Of a stretch of 64,000 bases of DNA, positions 9,059 to 18,013 are shown in pieces. The notes below the pieces were generated by a model, which was given only the letters and a program-made list of their open reading frames with translations, was not told the origin of the DNA and did no database searches. Position numbers and translations under genes: made by a program. Within the stretch, counting starts at the first letter, position 1. Each line of letters begins with the position of its first letter. This stretch comes from Eubacterium sp. ER2 (GTDB lineage: Bacteria; Bacillota; Clostridia; Lachnospirales; Lachnospiraceae): assembly GCF_000765215.1 (NCBI RefSeq), contig NZ_JPJE01000005.1, positions 124,001 through 188,000 on the forward strand, given 5' to 3'.

Positions 9059-9104
9059 GCAGGTATTGGCCAATCATTTGAATTGATGATTGGCCAATAC
9101 CTGC
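9059..9104. terminator. 19-bp perfect hairpin, probable bidirectional terminator
   Basis: Left arm 9059-9077 (GCAGGTATTGGCCAATCAT) pairs perfectly with right arm 9086-9104 around an 8-base loop. It is flanked by TTCTTTTGAT on the plus-strand side and a pyrimidine-rich run on the minus-strand side. It sits 55 bases beyond the stop of the S1-domain gene, so it probably terminates that transcript. The stem is unusually long and only moderately GC-rich for a terminator. Confidence 0.55.
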
Positions 9105-9158
9105 TTCTTTTGATATTTGTACGGCTGCGGTAACGGCGTTACCGCCTGCCAGGAAGAT

Positions 9159-9842
9159 TTACAGCTTGATGTTCTTGAACAGGTCGCCCAGGCTTGTGCC
9201 GATGTTCTCGGACTTGGGGATCTCCACCTTGATGTCTTCCTCCTCGTCCTTCTCCTCCAGAGCCTTCATGCTGAGGCTGATCTTGCCGTCCTTGAGGCCG
9301 ATGATCTTCACAGTCACCTCATCGCCCACAGAGAGAACGTCCTTGGGGGATTTCACCCGCTTTCTGCTGATCTGGGACACGTGTACAAGTCCGGAGAGTC
9401 CGTCCTCCAGACGGACGAAAGCGCCGTAGGTCTGCAGGCTCTCCACCTTGCCCTTCACAACGCTGCCCACCTTCACGTTAGCGATCTTCTCCTCCATGGC
9501 CTTTTTCTCCTTCTCCCGGAGGATCTCTCTTGCGGACAGGATAAGGCGGTTCTCAGCCTGGTTGACTTCGATGACCCGGACCTCGATGTCCTTTAAAAGA
9601 TATGTCTCCAGATCCTCGATATAGGATAAGGATAACCTGGATGCGGGGATAAATCCGCGCAGGCCTTCCACCATGGCGATGGCGCCTCCGTTCACGATCC
9701 CCTCCACCTTTACCGGAAGGGTAGTCTTGTTCTCCATGTAGCGCTGTACCACGTTCCACGGATTGGCATCGTCAAGATGCTCCTCGTAGTCAGCCATTGT
9801 CTCTTCCGGTTTGTTTTCCTCTTGTAATAATTCTTCGCTCAT
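9159..9842 (-). CDS. S1 RNA-binding domain protein (short ribosomal S1-like)
   Basis: A 227-residue protein with two S1/OB-fold domains (about residues 42-108, LPVKVEGIVNGGAIAMVEGLRGFIPASRLS, and 124-195, VGSVVKGKVESLQTYGAFVRLEDGLSGLVHVSQIS). The second domain has the best match to the RNA-binding consensus. The N-terminus is acidic, and the C-terminus (SENIGTSLGDLFKNIKL) ends in a short motif common to clostridial S1-like proteins. It is shorter than the four-to-six-domain ribosomal S1 of proteobacteria and likely acts in mRNA binding or translation. It is transcribed divergently from the pyrophosphatase gene from a promoter at 9895-9924. Confidence 0.88.
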   Translation of the reverse strand: MSEELLQEENKPEETMADYEEHLDDANPWNVVQRYMENKTTLPVKVEGIVNGGAIAMVEGLRGFIPASRLSLSYIEDLETYLLKDIEVRVIEVNQAENRLILSAREILREKEKKAMEEKIANVKVGSVVKGKVESLQTYGAFVRLEDGLSGLVHVSQISRKRVKSPKDVLSVGDEVTVKIIGLKDGKISLSMKALEEKDEEEDIKVEIPKSENIGTSLGDLFKNIKL

Positions 9843-9894
9843 TTTGTTAGTCCTTTCTCATAACCGTATTTATGTGTTTCCACATACTAGTAAC

Positions 9895-9924
9895 AGTATA
9901 TCACGAAAAGGGGACTTTGTTCAA
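9895..9924 (-). promoter_or_regulatory. Promoter of the S1-domain gene
   Basis: On the minus strand: -35 TTGAAC (9919-9924), 18-base spacer, -10 TATACT (9895-9900). It lies about 50 bases upstream of the S1-domain start codon. Confidence 0.6.
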
Positions 9925-10034
9925 AGAAAAAAGCAAAGTATCCGGGAATTTTTAGTTGACTGGAAGTGGAAAAAATGGCAAGCTTATTTTACAGATCAAA
10001 AATTTGGAAAAGATACAAGCAGGGAGTTGAAGAT

Positions 10035-11669
10035 ATGAGAAAAGTTTATGTTGTAGGGCACAAAAATCCGGACACGGATTCCATCTGCTCTGCCATTGCA
10101 TATGCCGGGCTGAAGAAGGAAGTCACGGGGAAGGAGTTTGTGGCAAAGCGGGCTGGCCAGATCAATGAGGAGACACAGTACGTGCTGCGCAGGTTCAAGG
10201 TGGACGCTCCGAGGCTTCTCCAGGATGTGAAGCTCCAGGTGAAGGACCTGGACATCCACAAGATCACCGGGGTGGCCCCGGGCGTGTCCATCAAGGAGGC
10301 GTGGGAGCTGATGAAAACCCAGTCTGTCAAGACCCTTCCGGTGCTGAAGGACGGGGAGCTGGTGGGGCTGATCTCCACCGGGGACATCGCGAAATCCTAC
10401 ATGGACGTGTACGACAACACCATCCTGGCAAAGGCCAGGACCCAGTACCGCAATATTGTGCGCACCCTGGACGGGGAGATCGTCACAGGAAATGAGCACG
10501 GCTGTTTTGTGAAGGGAAAAGTGGCTGTGGGGGCTTCCACCACGGACAGAATGGCCGAGTTCATAGAGAAGGACGACCTGGTGATCCTGGGAAACAGGTA
10601 CGAGTCCCAGGCCTGCGCTGTGGACATCAACGCCAGCTGTCTGGTAGTCTGCCATGGGGCGGAGATCTCCGAGGAGCTGATCCAGAAGGCGGAGGAGCAG
10701 AGCATCGTGGTCATCAAGACGCCTCACGACACCTTTACCGCGGCAAGGCTCATTAACCAGAGCATCCCGGTGAAGTATTTCATGAGCAAGGGCCCCCTGA
10801 CCGTGTTCCACATGGACGACTATGTGGACAACATCAAGGAGGAGATGACGAAGAAAAAATTCCGCGATTTCCCCATTCTGGACCGGCACGGCAACTTCAA
10901 GGGCTTTATCTCCAGGCGGCGCTTCCTGGACGCCAGGAAGAAGCAGGTCATCCTTGTGGATCACAACGAGAAGTCCCAGGCTGTGGACGGCATCGAGGAG
11001 GCGGACATCCTGGAGATCATCGACCATCACAGGATCGGGAGCATTGAGACCATGGGGCCGGTGTTCTTCCGCAACCAGCCTGTGGGCTGCACGGCCACCA
11101 TCGTCACCCAGATGTACGAGGAGTACGGCGTGGAGATCCCGCCGACGACGGCAGGGCTCCTCTGCGCGGCCATCATCTCGGACACCCTCCTTTTCCGCTC
11201 CCCCACCTGTACCGAGATGGACAGAAGGACCGCAAATAAGCTGGCCGAAACGGCGGGGGTCGTCCTGGAGGATCTGGCCGCGGAGATGTTCAACGCAGGC
11301 AGCAACCTGAAGGGCAAGAGCGCAAAGGAAATCTGCTTCCAGGACTTCAAGCAGTTCACAGTGGGCGACACAGTGTTCGGCGTGGGGCAGATCAACTCCA
11401 TGAGCAGCGATGAGCTGGAGGATATCAGGGAGAAGCTGCTCCCCTATCTGGATCAGGCCCGGGAGGAGCACAAGCTGAACATGGTCTACTTCATGCTCAC
11501 CCATATCCTTCACGAGTCCACAGAGCTTCTCTGCTCCGGGGCAGGGGCGCGGGAGACTGTGCTGGAGGCCTTTGAGCTGCCGGAGGATATGGACCCTGTC
11601 CTCCTGAAGGGAGTCGTGTCCAGAAAGAAGCAGCTCATCCCGGCGCTGGTGAGCGCGCTGCAGCAGTAA
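10035..11669 (+). CDS. ppaC: Manganese-dependent inorganic pyrophosphatase with CBS and DRTGG domains
   Basis: Hydrolyses pyrophosphate to phosphate in the cytosol and pulls biosynthetic reactions forward. The catalytic DHH-family motifs are GHKNPDTDSICSA at the N-terminus and DHHRIGS about residue 335; the C-terminal DHHA2 part carries RKKQLIPAL. Between the first motifs and the DHH core lie a CBS pair (SIKEAWELMKTQSVKTLPVLKDGELVGLISTGDIA and a second one containing FRDFPILDRHGNFKGFISRR) split by a DRTGG domain, the adenylate-regulated form of the enzyme. ATG 10035 is chosen (544 residues) because the GHKNPDTDS motif then starts at its usual place, with GGGAG upstream; an in-frame ATG at 9966 would add an atypical basic leader. 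Confidence 0.92.
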   Translation: MRKVYVVGHKNPDTDSICSAIAYAGLKKEVTGKEFVAKRAGQINEETQYVLRRFKVDAPRLLQDVKLQVKDLDIHKITGVAPGVSIKEAWELMKTQSVKTLPVLKDGELVGLISTGDIAKSYMDVYDNTILAKARTQYRNIVRTLDGEIVTGNEHGCFVKGKVAVGASTTDRMAEFIEKDDLVILGNRYESQACAVDINASCLVVCHGAEISEELIQKAEEQSIVVIKTPHDTFTAARLINQSIPVKYFMSKGPLTVFHMDDYVDNIKEEMTKKKFRDFPILDRHGNFKGFISRRRFLDARKKQVILVDHNEKSQAVDGIEEADILEIIDHHRIGSIETMGPVFFRNQPVGCTATIVTQMYEEYGVEIPPTTAGLLCAAIISDTLLFRSPTCTEMDRRTANKLAETAGVVLEDLAAEMFNAGSNLKGKSAKEICFQDFKQFTVGDTVFGVGQINSMSSDELEDIREKLLPYLDQAREEHKLNMVYFMLTHILHESTELLCSGAGARETVLEAFELPEDMDPVLLKGVVSRKKQLIPALVSALQQ

Positions 11670-11682
11670 GGAGGAGAGAGGT

Positions 11683-12258
11683 ATGGCAAAAGAGATATGG
11701 AAACCGGGCAATATGCTCTATCCCCTGCCCGCAGTGATGGCAAGCTGCGGGGACCAGGAGGGAAGGACCAATATCATCACTGTGGCCTGGACGGGAACGG
11801 TCTGCACTAACCCTGCCATGGTCTACATCTCTGTCCGGCCCCAGAGGTACAGCTATGACATCATCCGTAGGAGCGGAGAATTTGTCATCAACCTGACCAC
11901 AGAAAAGCTGCTCCGGGCGGCGGACTGGTGCGGCGTCAGATCCGGCAGGGACGTGGATAAATGGAAGGAGATGCACCTGACGCCGGGAAAGGCCGCTAAG
12001 CTTGCCTTTGCCCCGGTCATAGAGGAGTCCCCTGTCAACATCGAGTGCCGGGTGACGGAGGTGAAGGAGCTGGGGAGCCACCACATGTTCCTGGCCCGGG
12101 TGGAGGCTGTGCAGGCGGACACAGCCTACATGGACGAGGCCGGACGGTTTCATCTGAATGACGCAGGTCTTGTAGCCTACTCCCACGGGGAGTATATGGA
12201 GCTTGGAAAGAAGCGGGGCAGCTTTGGCTACAGCGTGAAGAAGAAAAAGCGCAGGTAG
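11683..12258 (+). CDS. Flavin reductase-like FMN-binding protein
   Basis: A 191-residue protein of the flavin-reductase-like split-barrel family. The characteristic start (KPGNMLYPLPAVMASCGDQEGRTNIITVAWTGTVCTNPAMVYISVRPQRYSYDIIRRSGEFVINL) contains the FMN-phosphate binding stretch. These proteins reduce FMN or carry it as cofactor in an anaerobic redox step; the partner is unknown. It has AAGGAGGAGAG just before the ATG and follows ppaC by 13 bases. Its basic C-terminus (SVKKKKRR) overlaps by 31 bases the 3' end of the convergent flippase gene. Confidence 0.88.
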   Translation: MAKEIWKPGNMLYPLPAVMASCGDQEGRTNIITVAWTGTVCTNPAMVYISVRPQRYSYDIIRRSGEFVINLTTEKLLRAADWCGVRSGRDVDKWKEMHLTPGKAAKLAFAPVIEESPVNIECRVTEVKELGSHHMFLARVEAVQADTAYMDEAGRFHLNDAGLVAYSHGEYMELGKKRGSFGYSVKKKKRR

Positions 12259-13550
12259 GCCAGGCAGAGGGCGAAGACGGTGGCCTGGCTGGCCAGCAGC
12301 CCCCACAGATACCCCTGGATGCCGAAGAGGGGAATGAGGAGGAACACACTGCCGATGCGAAGGAGGAGCCCCGTCACATTTACGGCAAAGGAAATATTGG
12401 TTTTCCCCAGGCCGTTCAGGATGCCAAGGAGGCACCCGTTTGTGTAGAGAAAGGGGCACATCCAGGCCAGGGTGATGATGAAGTGTCCCGCGGCGGCGCT
12501 GTGAAAGAGGAGCCTGCCTATGAAATTTCCCGTCACTACAAGGGCCAGGCAGAAGAGGAGCCCCAGGGAAAAGCAGCAGAAGAAGACCTTCTTTATGACT
12601 CGCTTCATAGCCGGGACATCCCCGGTGACCTGGATCTCCGCCACTGTGGGCAGCAGCATAGTGGCGATGGAGTTTGTCATGGCGGAGGGAAAGAGGACGC
12701 AGGGGAGGGCCATGCCCGTCAGGACGCCGTAGGTGCTTAAGGACTCCCCGGCGCTAAGGCCGAAGGCCTGAAGCTTTACAGGGATGGAGACGGCCTCCAC
12801 GCTCTGCAGGATATTGAGGAGCACACGGCTGCCGGTGAGAGGGACTGCCAGGGAGAGGATCTCCCCCAGTCCCTTTTTGTATGCCCCAAGGGGCAGGCGC
12901 CCCGGGGAGGCCATGTCCCCGGCTTTGCACAGATTTCCCAGGCAGTACAGGGCGGCGGCCGCCTCCCCGGCCACGATGCCGGCGGCTGCCAGGGCGATCC
13001 CGGTGTGGACGGAGCGGTCCATGAAAAACCAGTACAGAAAGACCACAGCCCCTACCCGCACGGTCTGTTCAAGGAGCTGGGACAGGGCGGGGAGCTTTGT
13101 GCGCTTCTGGCCGATATAGTAGCCGTAGATGCAGCTGTGCATCACCGAGAAGGGGAGGGCCAGGGAGAGAATTACAAGGAGAGGGGCGCACCGGGGCTCA
13201 CCCAGAAAGCGGCAGGAGAGGTAGTCCGCCTCCTTCTGGATGAAGAGCATGAGGGCAAAGGCAAGGAGGAGGGACAGGGTGAAGCCGCTGTACAGAGCGG
13301 CCTTTGTGCGGCCCGGATCCTTCAGGGAGCGGCTGGCGGCGGTGCTGCGGGCGATGGCTGTCTCTATGCCGGCGGCGCAGAAGGAGAAACAGAGGGCGTA
13401 GATCGGGAAGGCCAGCTGGTAGAGGCCCACGCTCTCCTCCCCGAAGGCGCGGCTTAAAAAGATCCGGTAAAAAAAGCCCATCAGGCGGGTGACGACTCCG
13501 GCCAGGGTCAGGACAAAGGCCCCCTTTATGATCGTATTTTTCTGTATCAT
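12228..13550 (-). CDS. Oligosaccharide flippase, SpoVB/MurJ-like (MATE superfamily)
   Basis: A 440-residue polytopic membrane protein with about 12-14 hydrophobic segments. The N-terminus IIKGAFVLTLAGVVTRLMGFFYRIFLSRAFGEESVGLYQLAFPIYAL is typical of the clostridial SpoVB group, which flips lipid-linked sugars (including lipid II precursors for spore cortex) across the membrane. Whether this copy acts in sporulation or in general envelope synthesis cannot be read from sequence. It stands alone on the minus strand and its end overlaps the convergent flavin reductase gene. ATG 13550 is followed directly by the expected family start. Confidence 0.85.
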   Translation of the reverse strand: MIQKNTIIKGAFVLTLAGVVTRLMGFFYRIFLSRAFGEESVGLYQLAFPIYALCFSFCAAGIETAIARSTAASRSLKDPGRTKAALYSGFTLSLLLAFALMLFIQKEADYLSCRFLGEPRCAPLLVILSLALPFSVMHSCIYGYYIGQKRTKLPALSQLLEQTVRVGAVVFLYWFFMDRSVHTGIALAAAGIVAGEAAAALYCLGNLCKAGDMASPGRLPLGAYKKGLGEILSLAVPLTGSRVLLNILQSVEAVSIPVKLQAFGLSAGESLSTYGVLTGMALPCVLFPSAMTNSIATMLLPTVAEIQVTGDVPAMKRVIKKVFFCCFSLGLLFCLALVVTGNFIGRLLFHSAAAGHFIITLAWMCPFLYTNGCLLGILNGLGKTNISFAVNVTGLLLRIGSVFLLIPLFGIQGYLWGLLASQATVFALCLAYLRFFFFTL

Positions 13551-13638
13551 GGCAGACTCCGGAACATTTTTATTACAGCATATTCAGAAAAATGGGAGTA
13601 TATGCGGACGTCCGGATGCAAAAAATGAGGAAAGGTGC

Positions 13639-13667
13639 TTGACAGACAGACAGGCCGGTGCTATCCT
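13639..13667 (+). promoter_or_regulatory. Promoter of the isc operon with possible Rrf2 operator downstream
   Basis: TTGACA (13639-13644), 17-base spacer and TATCCT (13662-13667). Downstream, before the iscR start, the heptamer AGGAATT occurs twice (about 13674 and 13695), the second within TACTAGGAATT. This is a plausible site for autoregulation by the Rrf2 protein encoded next. Confidence 0.65.
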
Positions 13668-13720
13668 ACTAACAGGAATTCCAAGTAAAATACTAGGAAT
13701 TAAAAAGGAGGGTGAGGACA

Positions 13721-14182
13721 ATGAAGCTATCCACAAAAGGGAGGTACGGCCTGGGGGCTATTGTGGATCTGGCCAGGTTCAGTGAGAGCGAACCGGTCTC
13801 CATCAGCAGCATCTCCTCCCGGGAGGACATCTCCGAGGGATATCTGGAGCAGCTCATGGCTCTCCTGAAAAAAGCCGGTCTCGTAAAGAGCATCCGGGGA
13901 GCCGCGGGGGGATACGTGCTGGCCCGCCCGGCCGGACAGATCTCCGTGGGGGATGTGCTCAGGGCCCTGGAGGGAAAGCTGGAGCCCGCCGAGTGCGCGG
14001 CCTACCACCCGGATGAGGGCTGCCAGGCAGCGGACAGCTGTGTCACCAAGTACGTGTGGAAGAAGATCAACGACAGCATCAACGACACGGTCAACGGGAT
14101 CATGCTGGATACCCTGGCAGAAAAGAGCAGACAGCTGCGGCCTGAGGAAGAGGAGAAAGAAAAGGCCTGCAGCCGGAGATAG
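13721..14182 (+). CDS. iscR: Rrf2-family regulator, IscR-like
   Basis: A 153-residue repressor at the head of an iron-sulfur assembly cluster. The winged helix (MKLSTKGRYGLGAIVDLARF...EGYLEQLMALLKKAGLVKSIRGAAGGYVLA) is canonical. Three cysteines in ECAAYHPDEGCQAADSC (spacing C-x8-C-x5-C) match the cluster-ligating positions of IscR-type sensors, so it likely senses Fe-S status and controls its own operon. ATG 13721 has AAGGAGGGTGAGG just before it; a GTG at 13712 lies within that site. It is followed by iscS, iscU and mnmA in the same direction. Confidence 0.9.
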   Translation: MKLSTKGRYGLGAIVDLARFSESEPVSISSISSREDISEGYLEQLMALLKKAGLVKSIRGAAGGYVLARPAGQISVGDVLRALEGKLEPAECAAYHPDEGCQAADSCVTKYVWKKINDSINDTVNGIMLDTLAEKSRQLRPEEEEKEKACSRR

Positions 14183-14236
14183 ACCTGGAAAAAGAGAACA
14201 AAAAACAAAATGAAATACAAGGCAGGAGGATACAAG

Positions 14237-15421
14237 ATGGACAGACTGATTTATCTGGATAACGCGGCGACAACAAAGACAGCCCCTGAGGTAGTGGAGG
14301 CCATGCTCCCCTATTTCAGCGAAAACTACGGAAATCCGTCCAGCGTCTACAGCTTTGCTTCAAAGAACAAGGACGCGGTGACAGGGCAGAGGGAGATCAT
14401 CGCCCGGGCGCTGGGAGCAAAGACCAATGAGATCTATTTCACAGCAGGCGGCACGGAGAGCGACAACTGGGCCCTGAAGGCAACAGCCGAGGCCTACGCC
14501 TCAAAGGGAAAACACCTCATTACCACAAAGATCGAGCACCATGCCATCCTTCACACAGGAGAGTACCTGGAGGGGAGAGGCTTTGAGGTGACCTATCTGG
14601 ACGTGGATGAGAACGGCCTTGTGAGGCCGGAGGAGGTGGAGGCGGCCATCCGTCCGGACACCATCCTCATCTCCGTCATGTTCGCTAACAATGAGATCGG
14701 CACCATCGAGCCTATCAAAGAGATCGGCCGGATCGCCCATGAGCACGGAGTCCTTTTCCACACAGACGCGGTGCAGGCCTTCGGGCAGGTGCCCATCGAC
14801 GTGGACGAGCTTGGCATTGACATGCTCAGCGCCAGCGGCCACAAGCTGAACGGGCCGAAGGGGATCGGCTTCCTCTACATCCGCAAGGGCGTGAAGATCC
14901 GCTCCTTTATTCACGGCGGCGCACAGGAGAGAAAGCGCCGGGCAGGCACAGAGAATGTACCCGGCATCATCGGCCTTGGCAAGGCGGTGGAGAGAGCCGT
15001 TGCCACCATGACAGAGAGGTCCGCAAAGGAGATCGAGCTTCGGGACTACCTTATCGGTCGGGTGCTGGAGGAAATTCCCTATTGCCGTCTCAACGGAGAC
15101 CCGGTGGACAGACTGCCCAACAACGCCAACTTCAGCTTTGAGTTCATTGAGGGAGAGTCCCTTCTCATCATGCTGGACATGAAGGGCATCTGCGCTTCCA
15201 GCGGCTCGGCCTGCACATCAGGCTCCCTGGATCCCTCCCACGTGCTGCTGGCCATCGGCCTGCCCCACGAGATCGCTCACGGCTCCCTGCGCCTGACGCT
15301 TGGCGAGGAGACCACAAGGGAGGATATTGACTACGTGGTGGACAGCCTGAAGGAGATCGTGGCCCGGCTGCGGGAGATGTCTCCTCTCTACGAGGATTTT
15401 GTAAAGAAGAACAGCCTGTAA
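14237..15421 (+). CDS. iscS: Cysteine desulfurase (IscS/NifS)
   Basis: PLP enzyme that takes sulfur from cysteine and passes it as persulfide to IscU and MnmA. The family start MDRLIYLDNAATTK is present, the PLP lysine lies in SASGHKLNGPKGIGFLYIRKG, and the active-site cysteine loop reads SSGSACTSGSLDPSHVL (about residue 325). 394 residues is normal. ATG 14237 is chosen because GGAGGA (14225-14230) sits before it; an in-frame ATG at 14210 precedes that site. The order iscR-iscS-iscU-mnmA means it supplies both cluster assembly and tRNA 2-thiolation. Confidence 0.95.
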   Translation: MDRLIYLDNAATTKTAPEVVEAMLPYFSENYGNPSSVYSFASKNKDAVTGQREIIARALGAKTNEIYFTAGGTESDNWALKATAEAYASKGKHLITTKIEHHAILHTGEYLEGRGFEVTYLDVDENGLVRPEEVEAAIRPDTILISVMFANNEIGTIEPIKEIGRIAHEHGVLFHTDAVQAFGQVPIDVDELGIDMLSASGHKLNGPKGIGFLYIRKGVKIRSFIHGGAQERKRRAGTENVPGIIGLGKAVERAVATMTERSAKEIELRDYLIGRVLEEIPYCRLNGDPVDRLPNNANFSFEFIEGESLLIMLDMKGICASSGSACTSGSLDPSHVLLAIGLPHEIAHGSLRLTLGEETTREDIDYVVDSLKEIVARLREMSPLYEDFVKKNSL

Positions 15422-15471
15422 AAACAGAAGAACAGCCGCCCGGCGGGGCGGCATATTAAGGAGGAATAAAC

Positions 15472-15915
15472 ATGTACACAGAAAAGGTAATGGATCATTT
15501 TCAGCATCCCAGGAATATGGGAGAGATAGAGAACGCCAGCGGCGTGGGAACAGTGGGAAATGCAAAGTGCGGGGACATCATGAGGATTTATCTGGACATT
15601 GACGAGAACCAGATCATCCGGGACGTGAAGTTCAAGACCTTTGGCTGTGGTGCCGCGGTGGCCACCAGCAGCATGGCCACAGAGCTGGTGAAGGGCAAGA
15701 ACATAAAGGAGGCCATGGAGGTCACCAACAAGGCGGTGATGGAGGCCCTGGACGGACTTCCGCCGGTGAAGGTACACTGCTCGCTTCTGGCAGAGGAGGC
15801 CATCCATGCGGCTCTCTGGGATTACGCCCAGAAGAACGGCATCAAGATCGAGGGACTGGAAAAGCCCAAGTCTGACATCCACGAGGGCGAGGAAGAGGAA
15901 GAAGAGGAGTATTGA
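15472..15915 (+). CDS. iscU: Iron-sulfur cluster scaffold IscU/NifU-type
   Basis: A 147-residue scaffold on which [2Fe-2S]/[4Fe-4S] clusters form. The three ligand cysteines are visible: GNAKCGD, FGCGAAVATSSM and VKVHCSLLAEEA. The N-terminus YTEKVMDHFQHPRNMGEIENASGVG is typical of the clostridial IscU group. The C-terminus carries an unusual run of acidic residues (HEGEEEEEEEY), which family members do not need and which may be a local extension. AAGGAGG lies 9 bases upstream of the ATG. It lies between iscS and mnmA. Confidence 0.94.
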   Translation: MYTEKVMDHFQHPRNMGEIENASGVGTVGNAKCGDIMRIYLDIDENQIIRDVKFKTFGCGAAVATSSMATELVKGKNIKEAMEVTNKAVMEALDGLPPVKVHCSLLAEEAIHAALWDYAQKNGIKIEGLEKPKSDIHEGEEEEEEEY

Positions 15916-15933
15916 TCCGGAAGGATAAAGACA

Positions 15934-17022
15934 ATGGAGAAGAAGAAGGTTGTGGTCGGCATGTCCGGGGGAGTGGACTCCTCCGTGGCGGCCTGGCTTT
16001 TAAAAGAACAGGGATATGACGTGATCGGCGTGACCATGCAGATCTGGCAGGACGAGGAGGAGGCAGTCCAGGAGGAGAACGGGGGCTGCTGCGGCTTAAG
16101 CGCCGTGGACGATGCCAGGAGGGTGGCCGCAAGACTTGAGATCCCCTACTATGTGATGAATTTTAAGGATCAGTTCCGGCGCAGCGTCATCGACTATTTT
16201 GTGGGCGAGTACGTTTGCGGCAGGACCCCCAACCCCTGTATTGCGTGCAACCGGTACGTGAAGTGGGAGTCCCTCTTAAAGAGGAGCCTGGATATCGGGG
16301 CGGACTATATTGCCACCGGACACTATGCCCGGGTGGAGCAGCTGCCGGGGGGCCGTTGGTCCCTTCGGACCTCCGCCACAGCCAGGAAGGATCAGACCTA
16401 CGCCCTCTACAATCTCACCCAGGAGCAGCTTGCGAGGACGCTGATGCCGGTGGGGGCCTACGCGAAGGAGGAGATCCGGCAGATGGCCCTTAATCTGCAG
16501 CTTCCCGTGGCATCCAAGCCGGACAGCCAGGATATCTGCTTTGTGCCTGACGGGGACTACGCCTCCTTTATCGAGAGAACCGTCTGTCACAAGTTCCCGG
16601 AGGGGAATTTTGTTCTCTCGGACGGGACAGTGGTAGGGAGGCACAAAGGCATCATACACTATACTGTGGGGCAGAGGAAAGGGCTGGGACTGGCTCTTGG
16701 ACGCCCGGTCTTTGTGCTGGAGATCCGCCCCGACACCAACGAGGTGGTGGTGGGCACGGGCGAGGAGTCCATGTCCAGGTACGTGACGGCGGATCACATC
16801 AACTTTATGTCCGTTTCCGACCTGCCGGAGCCCAGGCGGCTTTTCGCCAAGATCCGGTACAATCACAGGGGAGCCTGGTGCCAGGTGGAGAAGACAGGCG
16901 ACGACCAGATCCTGTGCACCTTTGACGAGCCTGTGCGGGCCATCACGCCGGGACAGGCGGTGGTTCTCTACGACGGGGAGTACGTCCTCGGAGGAGGGAC
17001 TATCACAGGCAGCAGGCCCTAG
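15934..17022 (+). CDS. mnmA: tRNA-specific 2-thiouridylase
   Basis: Thiolates uridine 34 of tRNA-Lys, -Glu and -Gln using ATP and sulfur relayed from IscS. The PP-loop [15 protein letters not shown] is at the N-terminus. The two catalytic cysteines are in [13 protein letters not shown] (about residue 98) and [13 protein letters not shown] (about residue 199). Length 362 is typical. It is 18 bases from iscU, so it is the last gene of the iron-sulfur/thiolation operon. Confidence 0.95.
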   Translation: MEKKKVVVGMSGGVDSSVAAWLLKEQGYDVIGVTMQIWQDEEEAVQEENGGCCGLSAVDDARRVAARLEIPYYVMNFKDQFRRSVIDYFVGEYVCGRTPNPCIACNRYVKWESLLKRSLDIGADYIATGHYARVEQLPGGRWSLRTSATARKDQTYALYNLTQEQLARTLMPVGAYAKEEIRQMALNLQLPVASKPDSQDICFVPDGDYASFIERTVCHKFPEGNFVLSDGTVVGRHKGIIHYTVGQRKGLGLALGRPVFVLEIRPDTNEVVVGTGEESMSRYVTADHINFMSVSDLPEPRRLFAKIRYNHRGAWCQVEKTGDDQILCTFDEPVRAITPGQAVVLYDGEYVLGGGTITGSRP

Positions 17023-17081
17023 CCCGGCCTGGCCTGGGGCGGGGATAACAGGCAAAATAAGAAGGAAAGAAGGGTAAGATA

Positions 17082-17885
17082 ATGAGGGCAGACGTACACA
17101 TGCACACATCCTTTTCCCACGACTCAGAGGCGGAGCCAAGGGAGATGATCGAGGGGGCCATCGCCAAGGGCCTGGAGGTCATCTGTTTTACCGATCACTA
17201 CGACAAGGACTACATGGGCTGGGGGGACGAGAGCATCTTTGACGCGGACGACTATTTCCGGACCCTGCGTCCGCTTCAGGAGGAGTACAGAGGAAGGATC
17301 GACATCCGTATCGGTGTGGAGCTGGGCATGCAGCCTCATCTGGGCGGATTTTTTACAGAGTTTACCAGGAAATATCCCTTTGATTTTGTCATTGGCTCCC
17401 TCCATGTGGTGGACGGGGACGACCCGGCGCTGGGAACTGTGTTTGAGGGACGCACCGATGAGGAGGTGTACAGAAGCGCCTTCCGGGAAATGCTGGAGGA
17501 TATAAAAAATACGCCGGACTTTGACGTGCTGGGCCACATCGACTACGTGGTGCGCTACGGGAAGAACGGCGCGGCGGACTACTCTTACCAGAAATACGCC
17601 GACGAGATCGACGCCATTCTGCGGGCGGTCATCGAGCGGGGAAAGGGCATTGAACTGAACATGGCCGGGCTCAAGTACGGCCTTCCCTTTGCCCATCCCC
17701 ATCCGGACATCCTGCGGCGCTACCGGGAGCTGGGAGGCGAGATCATCACCGTGGGGGCCGACGGACACAGGCCGGAGCACATTGCCTGGGATTTTGAAAA
17801 GGCGGATGACATTTTAAAGTCCTGCGGTTTTCGGTATTACACTGAATTTAAGGGGAGAAAGCCTGTTTTCAAACTCCTTACATAA
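17082..17885 (+). CDS. hisJ: Histidinol-phosphatase, PHP family
   Basis: A 267-residue metal-dependent phosphatase of the polymerase-and-histidinol-phosphatase fold. The first metal motif is DVHMHTSFSHDSE, followed by FTDHYDKDY, and the later GHIDYVVRYG and the terminal GADGHRPEH supply further ligands. It probably dephosphorylates histidinol phosphate; related enzymes act on other sugar or amino-alcohol phosphates. There is no other his gene in the window, so the pathway assignment rests on family alone. It follows mnmA by 60 bases with AGAAGGAAAG before the ATG. Confidence 0.82.
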   Translation: MRADVHMHTSFSHDSEAEPREMIEGAIAKGLEVICFTDHYDKDYMGWGDESIFDADDYFRTLRPLQEEYRGRIDIRIGVELGMQPHLGGFFTEFTRKYPFDFVIGSLHVVDGDDPALGTVFEGRTDEEVYRSAFREMLEDIKNTPDFDVLGHIDYVVRYGKNGAADYSYQKYADEIDAILRAVIERGKGIELNMAGLKYGLPFAHPHPDILRRYRELGGEIITVGADGHRPEHIAWDFEKADDILKSCGFRYYTEFKGRKPVFKLLT

Positions 17886-17900
17886 AATTGGAAAATGCTC

Positions 17901-17929
17901 TTGAATTTTTGTATGAGATTTAGTACAAT
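17901..17929 (+). promoter_or_regulatory. Promoter of gap
   Basis: TTGAAT (17901-17906), a 17-base spacer and TACAAT (17924-17929). It is followed by an 80-base leader and a strong TAGGAGGA site before the gap ATG. Confidence 0.7.
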
Positions 17930-18013
17930 TGGTAGTGGTTGAGAGTTCTTTAACAAAGTTGAAGGACGACAAGAGCTGTGAAACAGTAAATAGACTTTAG
18001 GAGGAATGTAATC

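Larger units (their letters stand above)
8815..9158. other. Intergenic region with long hairpin, no gene seen
   Basis: This 344-base gap contains the regulator's promoter, an AT-rich stretch without convincing coding sequence, and two inverted repeats (the long one at 9059-9104, and an 8-bp stem GCGGTAAC/GTTACCGC at 9126-9144). A 64-codon open frame on the minus strand (8883-9077) lacks a ribosome binding site and runs into the hairpin, so I do not call it. Confidence 0.6.

Noticed and set aside
8883-9077. 64-codon minus-strand frame as a gene
   Set aside because: No ribosome binding site, low-complexity composition and its start lies in the hairpin at 9059-9104.
9966-10034. Upstream ATG of the pyrophosphatase as the true start
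   Set aside because: It would add 23 residues before the invariant GHKNPDTDS motif, which normally lies near residue 8.
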